Assembly (NCBI GenBank): GCA_020540725.1
Contig: JAJBSL010000038.1
Coordinates: 1 to 20,330, forward strand
From: Lachnospiraceae bacterium EP-SM-12S-S03
GTDB taxonomy: Bacteria; Bacillota; Clostridia; Lachnospirales; Lachnospiraceae
DNA length: 20,330 nucleotides
Direction of reading: 5' to 3'
Part shown: positions 5,945 through 14,000 of the stretch, piece after piece
Layout: every line of letters begins with the position of its first letter
Numbering within the stretch: the stretch's first letter is position 1
Notes under the pieces: model-generated
The model's database searches: none
Seen by the model: only the letters and a program-made list of their open reading frames with translations
What the model was told of the DNA's origin: nothing
Program-made: the position numbers and the translations under genes

Positions 5945-5991
5945 AAACTATATACATAGTTAATTGACGGACGAAAAAGGAGGAAAGGGAA

Positions 5992-7557
5992 ATGAAAAAA
6001 CTTGCGGTTATTGGAAGTAGTGGAGGAAATCTTTATAATCAAGGCGGAAGTGATCCAAAAAAGATGATGGAAGAAATTTTTATACAGGCAGATTCAGCAG
6101 GAATCGAAGTTGATTATGTGCAATTTGTCGGAACAAATATGACAATGGATAATATTTCTTTGGATGCAAAAGCAAGATTATGGACACTAAAAGAAAAAAA
6201 TACAATTGAGTGTAGTGAAGAAAAAACATTGAAGGAAATTAATGAGAAAGCGGAATACTATGACGAAAAGCTTGCAGAACTTATAGTGGAGGGAAAGATA
6301 GATGGAATAATGCTTTTAAGCTGTGATCCTAAAGGAATCAATAAAAAAGCATTAACGGAAGCAAGTAAAAAGAATATTCCAGTAGCTGGTACGGGAGGAA
6401 CTTCAATGGCCAATACTCAAACAATGGGGTGTAAAGTTATAGCAGCTTCTGGAACAACTGGAACAACAAATAGGACGAGAGCTATTTCTGCAATTTCAGC
6501 CTTTGCAAAAGAGTGGAAATTAAAATATAGTCCGGTTATTGGAGGAGGAAATACTCAAATACAAGAAGGAAATGTATGGAAGCGGATAAATTTCCGAGGA
6601 ATTATGATGGCATCTATGCCGGGATTCATTGCGATGGCCTTATGTTTGGCACTTAGCAAAATACCAGGCCTTGATGGACTGGAAGAAATATTCAATACAC
6701 TGGTAGGATTTCTTCCGGTTGTATTAGCGGCAATTGCAGCAAAACAAATTTCTGGCCTTGATGAAGTTGGGATTGTAGCAGGAATTGTCGGAGGAGCGCT
6801 TTCTGTAGATGGCGGAATTATTGGAGGGCTTCTTGTAGGGATTATTGCCGGAGTTCTTGCTTATTATATTATTTCATTATGTTTTAAATACAAAGTTCCG
6901 GGAACGACAGCTAATATTGCGTCGGGTGGAATTTCTGGACTTATATCAGGACTAATTGGAATGTATGCGATCGCGCCAATTGCGGCATGGATGGGGGAAG
7001 CAATTAAATTTGCGATAGATTGGGCACTAAATTATAATGCAATTCTTGCAGGAGCAATTGCCGGTTTTGCAATTTGGTTTGCGATCATAGGTGGTGTTTA
7101 TCATGCGGCAATTCTTCCAATCGTATTATTAGAAATGGAATCAGCGGGGTACAGTTTTCTTGGATGCATTGATCTTTGCTGTTTGATTATGGGATGTGCA
7201 GGTATTATGCTTGCAAATATTGTAGCACCTAGAAAATCGAGTGATCGGGTTGCATGCATTCCCAATATTATTATTAATCTAGCATTTGGTACTTTTGCAG
7301 AAGCTGCATATCCATTTATGTTTGGAAGTAAAAAAGTGTTTGCCTCTACAATTGCTGCTTCTACGATGACAGGACTTGTGATTGGCCTTTTTGATGTGAA
7401 ATGTACAGCGTATGTGCCATGCTTTATGGCTCCATTTATGTCGAATGATAAGATTATGGCAACAATTATTTGCATGGTATTTGCCATAGCAATTCATTGT
7501 ATATTAACGTTAATTTGTAACAAAATGGATGAAGGGAAACAAAAGAAATTAGCATAA
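5992..7557 (+). CDS. EIIC-like membrane transporter with a soluble N-terminal domain
   Basis: Residues 1-185 form a soluble domain I cannot name, with glycine-rich loops GSSGGN (8-13), GTGGTS (133-138) and SGTTGTT (153-159), and C111 in LLSCDPKG. Residues 203-510 are hydrophobic with about ten membrane segments and resemble the glucose/beta-glucoside type PTS EIIC: GGVYHAAILPIVLLEME (368-384), a possible substrate histidine at 371, and FAEAAYPFMF (435-444) in place of the usual EPA-type loop. No EIIA or EIIB domain with a phosphorylated His or Cys is recognisable. The start follows a strong AAGGAGG. The TIM barrel gene 22 bp downstream probably acts on the imported or phosphorylated product. 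The alternative is an EIIC-related uptake protein not coupled to PTS. The membrane assignment is sure, the family moderate, the substrate unknown. Confidence 0.65.
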   Translation: MKKLAVIGSSGGNLYNQGGSDPKKMMEEIFIQADSAGIEVDYVQFVGTNMTMDNISLDAKARLWTLKEKNTIECSEEKTLKEINEKAEYYDEKLAELIVEGKIDGIMLLSCDPKGINKKALTEASKKNIPVAGTGGTSMANTQTMGCKVIAASGTTGTTNRTRAISAISAFAKEWKLKYSPVIGGGNTQIQEGNVWKRINFRGIMMASMPGFIAMALCLALSKIPGLDGLEEIFNTLVGFLPVVLAAIAAKQISGLDEVGIVAGIVGGALSVDGGIIGGLLVGIIAGVLAYYIISLCFKYKVPGTTANIASGGISGLISGLIGMYAIAPIAAWMGEAIKFAIDWALNYNAILAGAIAGFAIWFAIIGGVYHAAILPIVLLEMESAGYSFLGCIDLCCLIMGCAGIMLANIVAPRKSSDRVACIPNIIINLAFGTFAEAAYPFMFGSKKVFASTIAASTMTGLVIGLFDVKCTAYVPCFMAPFMSNDKIMATIICMVFAIAIHCILTLICNKMDEGKQKKLA

Positions 7558-7579
7558 ATATAAAAAGGAGATAAAAGAG

Positions 7580-8419
7580 ATGTTTCAAAATGACATGAAA
7601 AGAAAAATGCAGTTTAGTATGGAAAAAGTAAAAAAGGCAATTGAAAAGGGGAAAGGGCATACCATTTTAAGCACGGGAATTACAGGAGATGATGCAAGGA
7701 TGGCAAAAGCTGTTGTAGATGCCGGGATAACTATGTTAGAGCCAAATCATCCTGCGCTCGTTCTTGCAAGAGGATACAAAGGAATTACTTCAATGCATGA
7801 AGCGGAAAAAATCCGTCATGAAATTACAGTAGACCAAATGGCAGAAGTGACTCATGGGGTTAGAAATGTAGTGGGAAATGATATCTATATTACAGTCGGT
7901 ATTCCGGGTGGATTTACAGAGGTTGTACCTGTTCCATTATTTGAAGAGGATTTTATGAAAATGTCAAAAGCAGGGGCAGATGGACTTCATACACATAAAT
8001 CAAGTTTAAACGATCTGGAAGAATTAGTAAAACAGGCGCATAAATATGGACTTTGCGTAGACGCTTATATAGGATTACCTACAGATTTTCATACATTTGG
8101 CATTTCGGCAGAAAAACCGGAGGAAGTTGAAAAGGTTGCAAAGCAAATGGAATCTATTGGCGTAGATATGATTGGTATGATGACAGGAATGAGTTATGAA
8201 GGAATTGAGGCAGGACAGATTCATCCACTATTAAAAGAGAGATTAATGGCTATGGTAGAAGCGGTTAATGTTCCGACTCTTGCGGAAGGAGGAATTAATT
8301 TGGACAACTATACTGCGTTTAAAGAGACGGGAGTCAATATTCTTGTAGTAGGTACAGCAATTGATAAAATGGCAGAAAAAGCGGTAGCGTCGGCCGTACA
8401 GAATTTTTTAAATGTTTAA
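7580..8419 (+). CDS. NanE-like phosphate-binding TIM barrel protein
   Basis: This 279-residue soluble protein has the features of the ribulose-phosphate-binding barrel superfamily: strands spaced along the chain (ITVGIPGG 104-111, GADGLHTHKS 132-141, GLCVDAYIGLP 157-167, VDMIGMM 195-201), and the C-terminal phosphate site AEGGIN (235-240) plus ILVVGTAI (254-261). This end resembles N-acylmannosamine-6-phosphate epimerase (NanE) and sugar-phosphate aldolase or decarboxylase relatives. Classical NanE is about 230 residues, so this protein has roughly 50 more, mostly at the N terminus. The start is supported by AAAAGGAG. It is co-transcribed with the transporter-like gene and probably handles its phosphorylated product. 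No sialic acid genes are near, so a NanE activity is not claimed. Confidence 0.6.
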   Translation: MFQNDMKRKMQFSMEKVKKAIEKGKGHTILSTGITGDDARMAKAVVDAGITMLEPNHPALVLARGYKGITSMHEAEKIRHEITVDQMAEVTHGVRNVVGNDIYITVGIPGGFTEVVPVPLFEEDFMKMSKAGADGLHTHKSSLNDLEELVKQAHKYGLCVDAYIGLPTDFHTFGISAEKPEEVEKVAKQMESIGVDMIGMMTGMSYEGIEAGQIHPLLKERLMAMVEAVNVPTLAEGGINLDNYTAFKETGVNILVVGTAIDKMAEKAVASAVQNFLNV

Positions 8420-8434
8420 ATAAATAAGTATCTA

Positions 8435-8470
8435 AATGGGGAACTCGGGGGAGCTCCTCATTTGTGTGTA
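8435..8470 (+). terminator. Terminator after the TIM barrel gene
   Basis: AATGGGGA (8435-8442) pairs with TCCTCATT (8455-8462) with one G-T wobble, and inside it CTC pairs with GAG around a GGGG loop. A T-rich tail (TTTGTGTGT) follows. The regulator gene downstream has its own promoter. Confidence 0.7.
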
Positions 8471-8488
8471 TAGATATTGTGGACAACA

Positions 8489-8517
8489 TTGCGGAACATA
8501 CATTTTTCTGATATGAT
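8489..8517 (+). promoter_or_regulatory. Promoter of the GntR regulator with an embedded ACATACATTT site
   Basis: TTGCGG (8489-8494), a 17-bp spacer and a TG-extended -10, TGaTATGAT (8509-8517), form a good sigma-A promoter 28 bases before the ATG. The spacer contains ACATACATTT (8496-8505), the same ten bases found at 5787-5796 ahead of the transporter gene, which suggests autoregulation. A small palindrome TTGTGGACAA (8477-8486) lies just upstream. Confidence 0.6.
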
Positions 8518-8544
8518 TTATAAAAAAGAGATGGGGAAGATATT

Positions 8545-9264
8545 ATGGAGGGAAATAAATATCGATATTTATTAATTTATCAAAATATCAAAGAAAAGAT
8601 TACTAGTGGTGAAATTGCGTCTGGTGAAAAACTAAAGACAGAAAAGGAATATCAGGATATTTACCATGCAAGCAGAGATACGATACGCAAAGCATTTGCA
8701 AAACTTGAAGCAGAAGAATATATTGTAAGGAAAAAGGCTATTGGTACGTTTGTAAAACAAAGAAAACTTGATTATACTTTGGCAAAACTTGAAAGTTTTA
8801 CGGAACAGATGAAAGTCAGGGGAATTGTTCCTTCTTCTGAATTTATATCTGTTGAATTGAGGAAAATCTCGAGAGCACATATTGCACACGCGCTTGAACT
8901 AAAATCGGAAGAAAAATGTTACAAAATCATAAGAATAAGAAAAGGAGACGGACAACCGATTGCTTATGAAATAACATATGTGCCGCAAAAATTATGTCCG
9001 GATATGCAAAAGTATTTAGATGATAAGTGTTCGTTATATAACTTGTATGAAAATGTATACCATTTAAAACTTGGAAATGGGAAAATACGTTTAGACGCTG
9101 AATTGCCAAATTCAAATTTGCAGGAATACCTAAAAATAAGTCACGATTCTCCCATTTTGAAAATGGAATGTACAACTTTACTAGAGGATAATAGACCATT
9201 ATATTATGTGGAATGTTATTATGTAGGAGAAAGATATTTCTTTTCTGCTACATTACCTAGGTAA
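8545..9264 (+). CDS. GntR-family regulator, HutC/UTRA type
   Basis: This 239-residue regulator has an N-terminal winged helix (about 5-72): IYQNIKEKITSGEIASGEKL, recognition helix in ASRDTIRKAFAKL (42-54) and wing IGTFVKQ (66-72). It is followed by an effector-binding UTRA domain (about 85-237) with KCYKIIRIRKGDGQPIAYE-like strands, typical of the HutC subfamily, which binds small metabolites or sugar phosphates. The turn reads LKTEKEY rather than the usual LPSERE, a mild divergence. The start is preceded by GGGGA. It lies downstream of the transporter-like and barrel genes but has its own promoter. It probably represses the cluster and itself until an inducer binds. The effector is unknown. 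Confidence 0.85.
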   Translation: MEGNKYRYLLIYQNIKEKITSGEIASGEKLKTEKEYQDIYHASRDTIRKAFAKLEAEEYIVRKKAIGTFVKQRKLDYTLAKLESFTEQMKVRGIVPSSEFISVELRKISRAHIAHALELKSEEKCYKIIRIRKGDGQPIAYEITYVPQKLCPDMQKYLDDKCSLYNLYENVYHLKLGNGKIRLDAELPNSNLQEYLKISHDSPILKMECTTLLEDNRPLYYVECYYVGERYFFSATLPR

Positions 9265-9346
9265 GAAAAAGAGGAGAATGAAATTTAACTGAGCATTATT
9301 CTTATAAAAATGACAGTATCGTAAAACATTGTTAATATTTCTCCCG

Positions 9347-9375
9347 TTGACACTCCCCCTGAAACTCCTTATAAT
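9347..9375 (+). promoter_or_regulatory. Full-consensus sigma-A promoter
   Basis: TTGACA (9347-9352) and TATAAT (9370-9375) are separated by exactly 17 bp, matching the vegetative consensus at every position. Transcription would start near 9382. This settles the start of the next gene, because an in-frame ATG at 9329 lies upstream of the promoter. Confidence 0.9.
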
Positions 9376-9409
9376 TTATAGTAAGAAGACAGTTAAAGGG
9401 GAATGCGAC

Positions 9410-9871
9410 ATGATGATAGCGAAAAATGATGAAGAAAAGAGAAGTAAAGCATGGCGGATTGTAACAACAGTTGCAACGGTTGTCATAATTATTGTGGCAG
9501 CTTACTTCCTATTTACATTATTTGCGGGGAATCCGCTGGAAGGTACATGGGCAAGTCAAGAAAGCAATCTGAAGCTGACGATTCATAAAGGAGGATCAGC
9601 AACTGCCTTTTGGTCAGAGGTGGGAGAGACATCCAATGTAAAACTAAATTTGAATTATACCATTGAGAAAGAAGGCAAAACCATCGCGTTTAAGATTGAC
9701 AAAGAGGAGATAAAAGCTACTGTGGAAGCATCAGATGGCAAGCTTACAGAAGATGCAATCCTTGCAGAAGCAGGTGTGTTGGAGAATACATTTGATTACA
9801 ACATGAATCAAGGAGAACTTACATTGTCTGAGCGGGAATATGGAGATCAGATGGTATTTGAAAAAGAATAA
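9410..9871 (+). CDS. Small membrane-anchored lipocalin-like protein
   Basis: The 153-residue product has a charged cytoplasmic N terminus (1-14, MMIAKNDEEKRSKA), one membrane anchor (about 16-39, IVTTVATVVIIIVAAYFLF) and an exterior domain starting NPLEGTWAS. GTW followed by alternating strands (SNLKLTIHKGG, NLNYTIEKEGK, TIAFKID, GELTLSERE) resembles the lipocalin-like DUF5640 or META-type domains of Firmicutes; function unknown. I chose ATG 9410 because GGGGAA precedes it and because the promoter excludes the upstream ATG; the adjacent ATG at 9413 is equally possible. The gene is alone behind a consensus promoter and ends at a hairpin, so it is probably monocistronic and well expressed. Confidence 0.75.
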   Translation: MMIAKNDEEKRSKAWRIVTTVATVVIIIVAAYFLFTLFAGNPLEGTWASQESNLKLTIHKGGSATAFWSEVGETSNVKLNLNYTIEKEGKTIAFKIDKEEIKATVEASDGKLTEDAILAEAGVLENTFDYNMNQGELTLSEREYGDQMVFEKE

Positions 9872-9882
9872 GAGAACCAATG

Positions 9883-9917
9883 GGGGACGTGATTATGCAA
9901 ATAGCGTCCCCTGTTTT
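9883..9917 (+). terminator. Terminator built from a REP-like GGGGACG palindrome
   Basis: GGGGACG (9883-9889) pairs with CGTCCCC (9905-9911) around a 15-base loop, followed by TGTTTT. It sits 11 bases after the stop of the lipocalin-like gene and before the ispG ribosome binding site. The arms match the GGGGACG core of the palindromes after the isomerase gene. Confidence 0.65.
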
Positions 9918-9951
9918 ATCACATAGGAAATTCCTTAGGAGGTCTACGGAT

Positions 9952-11007
9952 ATGAGAAGAGATGATACAAAAGTAATTCATATTGGAAATGTAGCAATCG
10001 GAGGAGGCAATCCGATTGCGATCCAGTCTATGACAAATACGAGGACAGAAGATGTACAGGCAACGGTGAAACAGATACTTGCACTTGAGAAAGTGGGATG
10101 TGAGATTATTCGTTGTGCAGTTCCTACGATGGAAGCGGCGGAAGCTCTCAGAGAGATCAAGAAGCAGATTCATATTCCTTTAGTAGCAGATATTCATTTT
10201 GATTACAGACTAGCCATTGCGGCGATTGAAAACGGAGCAGATAAGATTCGGATCAATCCCGGGAATATCGGAGATATTAGCAGAGTAAAGACAGTTGTAG
10301 ATAAGGCGAAAGAATACAACATTCCGATACGAGTAGGTGTAAACAGTGGATCATTAGAGAAAAACCTTGTAGAAAAATACGGGGGAGTTACCGCGGAAGG
10401 GATTGTGGAAAGTGCTTTAGATAAAGTACGGATGATAGAAGAACTGGGATATGATAATCTTGTGGTCAGCATTAAGTCTTCGGACGTATTGATGTGTGTG
10501 AAAGCACATGAATTGATTGCCGAACAGTGTCAATATCCGTTACATGTGGGAATTACGGAAGCGGGAACAGTTCTTTCGGGGAATATCAAATCTTCTGTAG
10601 GGCTTGGCATTATCCTTCATGAAGGTATCGGCGATACGATCCGAGTATCGCTAACGGGAGATCCGTTAGAGGAAATTAAGTCGGCGAAACTGATTTTAAG
10701 GACGCTCGGACTTCGCAAAGGAGGAATTGAAGTGGTATCCTGTCCGACATGCGGTCGTACGAAAATTGATCTCATCGGACTTGCAAACCAGGTGGAAGAG
10801 ATGGTGCAGGACATTCCTCTTGATATCAAGGTGGCTGTTATGGGCTGCGTTGTAAATGGTCCCGGGGAGGCGAAAGAAGCCGATATTGGAATTGCAGGAG
10901 GAATCGGTGAGGGGCTTTTGATCAAAAAAGGTGAGATTGTGAAAAAAGTCAAAGAAGACAAACTACTGGAAACATTAAGAGAAGAACTTTTAAATTGGGG
11001 AAAATAG
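9952..11007 (+). CDS. ispG: 4-hydroxy-3-methylbut-2-en-1-yl diphosphate synthase (flavodoxin)
   Basis: IspG (GcpE) reductively converts methylerythritol cyclodiphosphate to HMBPP, the penultimate step of the MEP isoprenoid pathway, using a [4Fe-4S] cluster. The 351-residue protein has the N-terminal TIM barrel (IAIQSMTNTRTEDV, ADIHFDYRLA, DKIRINPGNIG) and the C-terminal cluster domain with C264 and C267 in SCPTCGRTKID and C299 in MGCVVNGPGEA, plus the conserved glutamate E306. I chose ATG 9952 because AGGAGG lies nine bases ahead and residues align with the family from there. An in-frame ATG at 9880 would place a terminator hairpin inside the gene. It ends one base before the polC ATG, so translation of the two is coupled. 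Confidence 0.96.
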   Translation: MRRDDTKVIHIGNVAIGGGNPIAIQSMTNTRTEDVQATVKQILALEKVGCEIIRCAVPTMEAAEALREIKKQIHIPLVADIHFDYRLAIAAIENGADKIRINPGNIGDISRVKTVVDKAKEYNIPIRVGVNSGSLEKNLVEKYGGVTAEGIVESALDKVRMIEELGYDNLVVSIKSSDVLMCVKAHELIAEQCQYPLHVGITEAGTVLSGNIKSSVGLGIILHEGIGDTIRVSLTGDPLEEIKSAKLILRTLGLRKGGIEVVSCPTCGRTKIDLIGLANQVEEMVQDIPLDIKVAVMGCVVNGPGEAKEADIGIAGGIGEGLLIKKGEIVKKVKEDKLLETLREELLNWGK

Positions 11008-11008
11008 A

Positions 11009-14000
11009 ATGGGAAAACGGTTTTTTGATGTATTTCCATCATTAAAAGCGGAACAGAATATAAGAAATTTATTTGAGGAAGTGGAAGTGACGAAAGTTTC
11101 AACTACTTCCTCAAAAGATTGTCTGAGAATATATCTTTTGAGTACGCATTTGATCCGTAAATCACGTGTTTTTGAGATGGAAAGAATGATTAAGGAGCAG
11201 TTGTTTGGAAGCATGCAGATTGATATTCATATTTTTGAAAGTTTTATGCTTTCCGGACAGTATACTCCAGAAAATCTTATGCGGGAATACAGAGACAGCA
11301 TTTTGGATGAACTGAAAGGAAGGAGCATGGTAGAATATAACATGTTCCTGAATACAAAATACCGGTTTGAGGAAGGAAATACCCTCTGTCTTACTATGGA
11401 AGACAGTGTGATAGCACAAGGGAAACAGGAGGCCATTGCATCACTGATTCAGAAAGTATTTAATGAGCGATGCAATGTTCCGATACATGTGCGTGTGATT
11501 TATGAGGAGGCAAAGGAGAGTAAATATAAGAAATATAATGAACTTCAGCTTCAGCAGGAGATCAATGCCATTGTAGATGGAAATATGGCAAGGCATAAGG
11601 AACATGTGCAGGAAATAAAAGAAGCAAGAGAAGAGAAAAAAGAACAGAAAGAGGCAGCAAAAGAAGCAGGGAAACCGGCTGCTAAATTTGAGAAAAAGAC
11701 ATTTCAGAAGAGTGAATTTAAGAAAAGAGAATATCAGCCGGTCAAGAGATCAGATGATCCGACTGTGGTTTATGGACGCGCTTTTGAGGACGAACCGATT
11801 GAACTTTCACAGGTGGTTGGTGAAATGGGCGAGATTACCATTCGCGGGAAAGTTATCAGTTTTGAAACAAGGGAGATCAGGAACGAGAAAAGTATCATTA
11901 TGTTTGCTGTGACAGATTTTACAGATACGATCATGGTAAAAATGTTTACAAGAAACGAGCAGCTTCCGGAGATTCTTTCCGAAGTAAAAGAAGGCGCATT
12001 CCTTAAGATTAAGGGAGTAACAACGATTGATAAATTTGATGGAGAGCTGACAATCGGTTCGGTTACCGGCATTAAGAAAATTCCTAATTTTGTAACGACA
12101 AGAATGGACACAAGTCCGGTCAAACGTGTGGAACTTCACTGTCATACGAAAATGAGCGATATGGATGGTGTATCAGAAGTAAAGGACATCGTAAGACGTG
12201 CCCATGACTGGGGGCACAAAGCAATTGCGATTACAGACCATGGGGTAGTGCAGTCTTTCCCGGACGCCAACCATTATATTGAAACATTGGATAAAGACGA
12301 TCCGTTTAAAGTGATTTACGGTGTAGAGGGATATCTGGTAGATGACATGACGGATATTGCAGTAGGAGCAGGGGACGAGACTTTAGATGATACCTATGTT
12401 GTATTTGATATTGAGACGACAGGTTTTAGTTCTGTAAGAGACCGGATCATTGAGATTGGAGCAGTTAAGGTAGAGCATGGCAAGATTGTGGAACGGTACA
12501 GTACGTTTGTAAATCCACAGATTCCGATCCCTTTTGAAATTACGAAACTTACCAGTATTACAGATGCCATGGTCATGGATGCGCCCGCCATTGAAAAGGT
12601 GCTTCCGGAATTCATGGAATTTGTCGGAGACGCCAGTCTCGTTGCGCATAACGCCGGATTTGATGTGGGATTTATTGAAGCCAATTTGAAAAGGCAGAAC
12701 ATGGAAAGGAAACTGGTGTCTGTAGATACGGTTGCTCTTGCGAGAGTATTGCTTCCGACGTTGTCCCGGTATAAGTTAAATGTAGTAGCCAAAACCTTGG
12801 GGATATCTTTGGAAAACCATCACCGCGCTGTGGATGATGCGGCTGCTACAGCAGAAATTTTTGTGAAATTTGTAGAAATGTTGAAAGAACGGGGGATTAC
12901 GACCTTAAAAGATGTCAACGAATTCGGTGCAACGAACCCGGATGCAGTGAAGAAAATGACCTCCTATCATGTGATCATTTTGGCGAAAAACGATTTGGGA
13001 AGGGTAAATCTTTATACGCTGATTTCCATGTCTCATTTGAAATATTTCAGCCGTGTACCGCGTATCCCGAAAAGTGAATTGATGAAATACCGGGAAGGAC
13101 TGATCGTTGGAAGTGCTTGTGAGGCAGGAGAATTGTATCGTGCCCTTTTGGATGATAAATCAGAGGAGCAGATTGCAAGAATTGTAAACTTTTATGATTA
13201 CTTAGAAATTCAACCTCTTGGAAACAATAAGTTTATGATTGAAAGTAACAAAATATCCAATGTTAATTCTATGGAGGATATCCGTAATTTAAACCGGAAA
13301 ATCGTAAAACTCGGGGAACAGTTTAAAAAGCCGGTAGTAGGAACGTGCGACGTGCATTTCCTGGATCCGGAGACGGAAGTATATCGAAGGATTATCATGA
13401 CCGGAAAAGGATTTGATGATGCGGATGATCAGGCTCCGCTATATCTTCGCACGACGGAAGAAATGCTGGAAGAGTTTGAATATCTTGGTTCCAAAAAGGC
13501 GGAAGAAATCGTGATCACCAATCCGAACCGTATTGCGGATATGGTGGAAAAAATGTCTCCCGTGCGTCCGGATAAATGTCCGCCGGTTATTGAAAATTCG
13601 GATCAGACTTTGCGTGATATTTGTTACGATAAAGCACACAGCATGTACGGGGAAAATCTTCCGGACGTCGTTGTGGAACGATTGGAACGAGAACTGAATT
13701 CCATCATTTCCAATGGATTTGCGGTTATGTATATTATTGCGCAGAAGCTTGTATGGAAATCTGTGGAAGACGGCTATCTGGTTGGATCCAGAGGCTCTGT
13801 TGGTTCTTCGTTTGTTGCTACCATGGCGGGGATCACGGAGGTAAATCCATTAAGTCCCCATTACTATTGCAAGAAATGTCATTATAGCGATTTTACATCG
13901 GAAGAAGTGCGTGCGTATTCCGGTCTGTCCGGTTGGGATATGCCGGATAAAAAATGTCCGGTTTGTGGAGAACCGCTTGCAAAGGATGGATTTGATATTC

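Noticed and set aside
5776..5991. A riboswitch in the long leader before the EIIC-like gene.
   Set aside because: No known riboswitch core was recognised; the region is A/T-rich with isolated palindromes that look like protein-binding sites.
9278..9292. A four-codon reading frame (Met-Lys-Phe-Asn) behind a GAGGAG ribosome binding site.
   Set aside because: It is too short to support as a gene, with no associated terminator or attenuator structure.
9329..9409. An upstream in-frame ATG extending the lipocalin-like protein by 27 residues.
   Set aside because: It lies before the TTGACA-17-TATAAT promoter and has no ribosome binding site, while the ATG at 9410 is preceded by GGGGAA.
9880..9951. 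An upstream in-frame ATG extending IspG by 24 residues.
   Set aside because: The extension spans the GGGGACG/CGTCCCC terminator hairpin. The ATG at 9952 has AGGAGG nine bases ahead and matches the family N terminus.
11770..12145. Long minus-strand open frames opposite polC, and similarly at 13850-14302, 14477-14989 and 7101-7487.
   Set aside because: They lie wholly opposite well-supported genes, have no ribosome binding sites or recognisable domains, and are explained by codon bias of the real strand.
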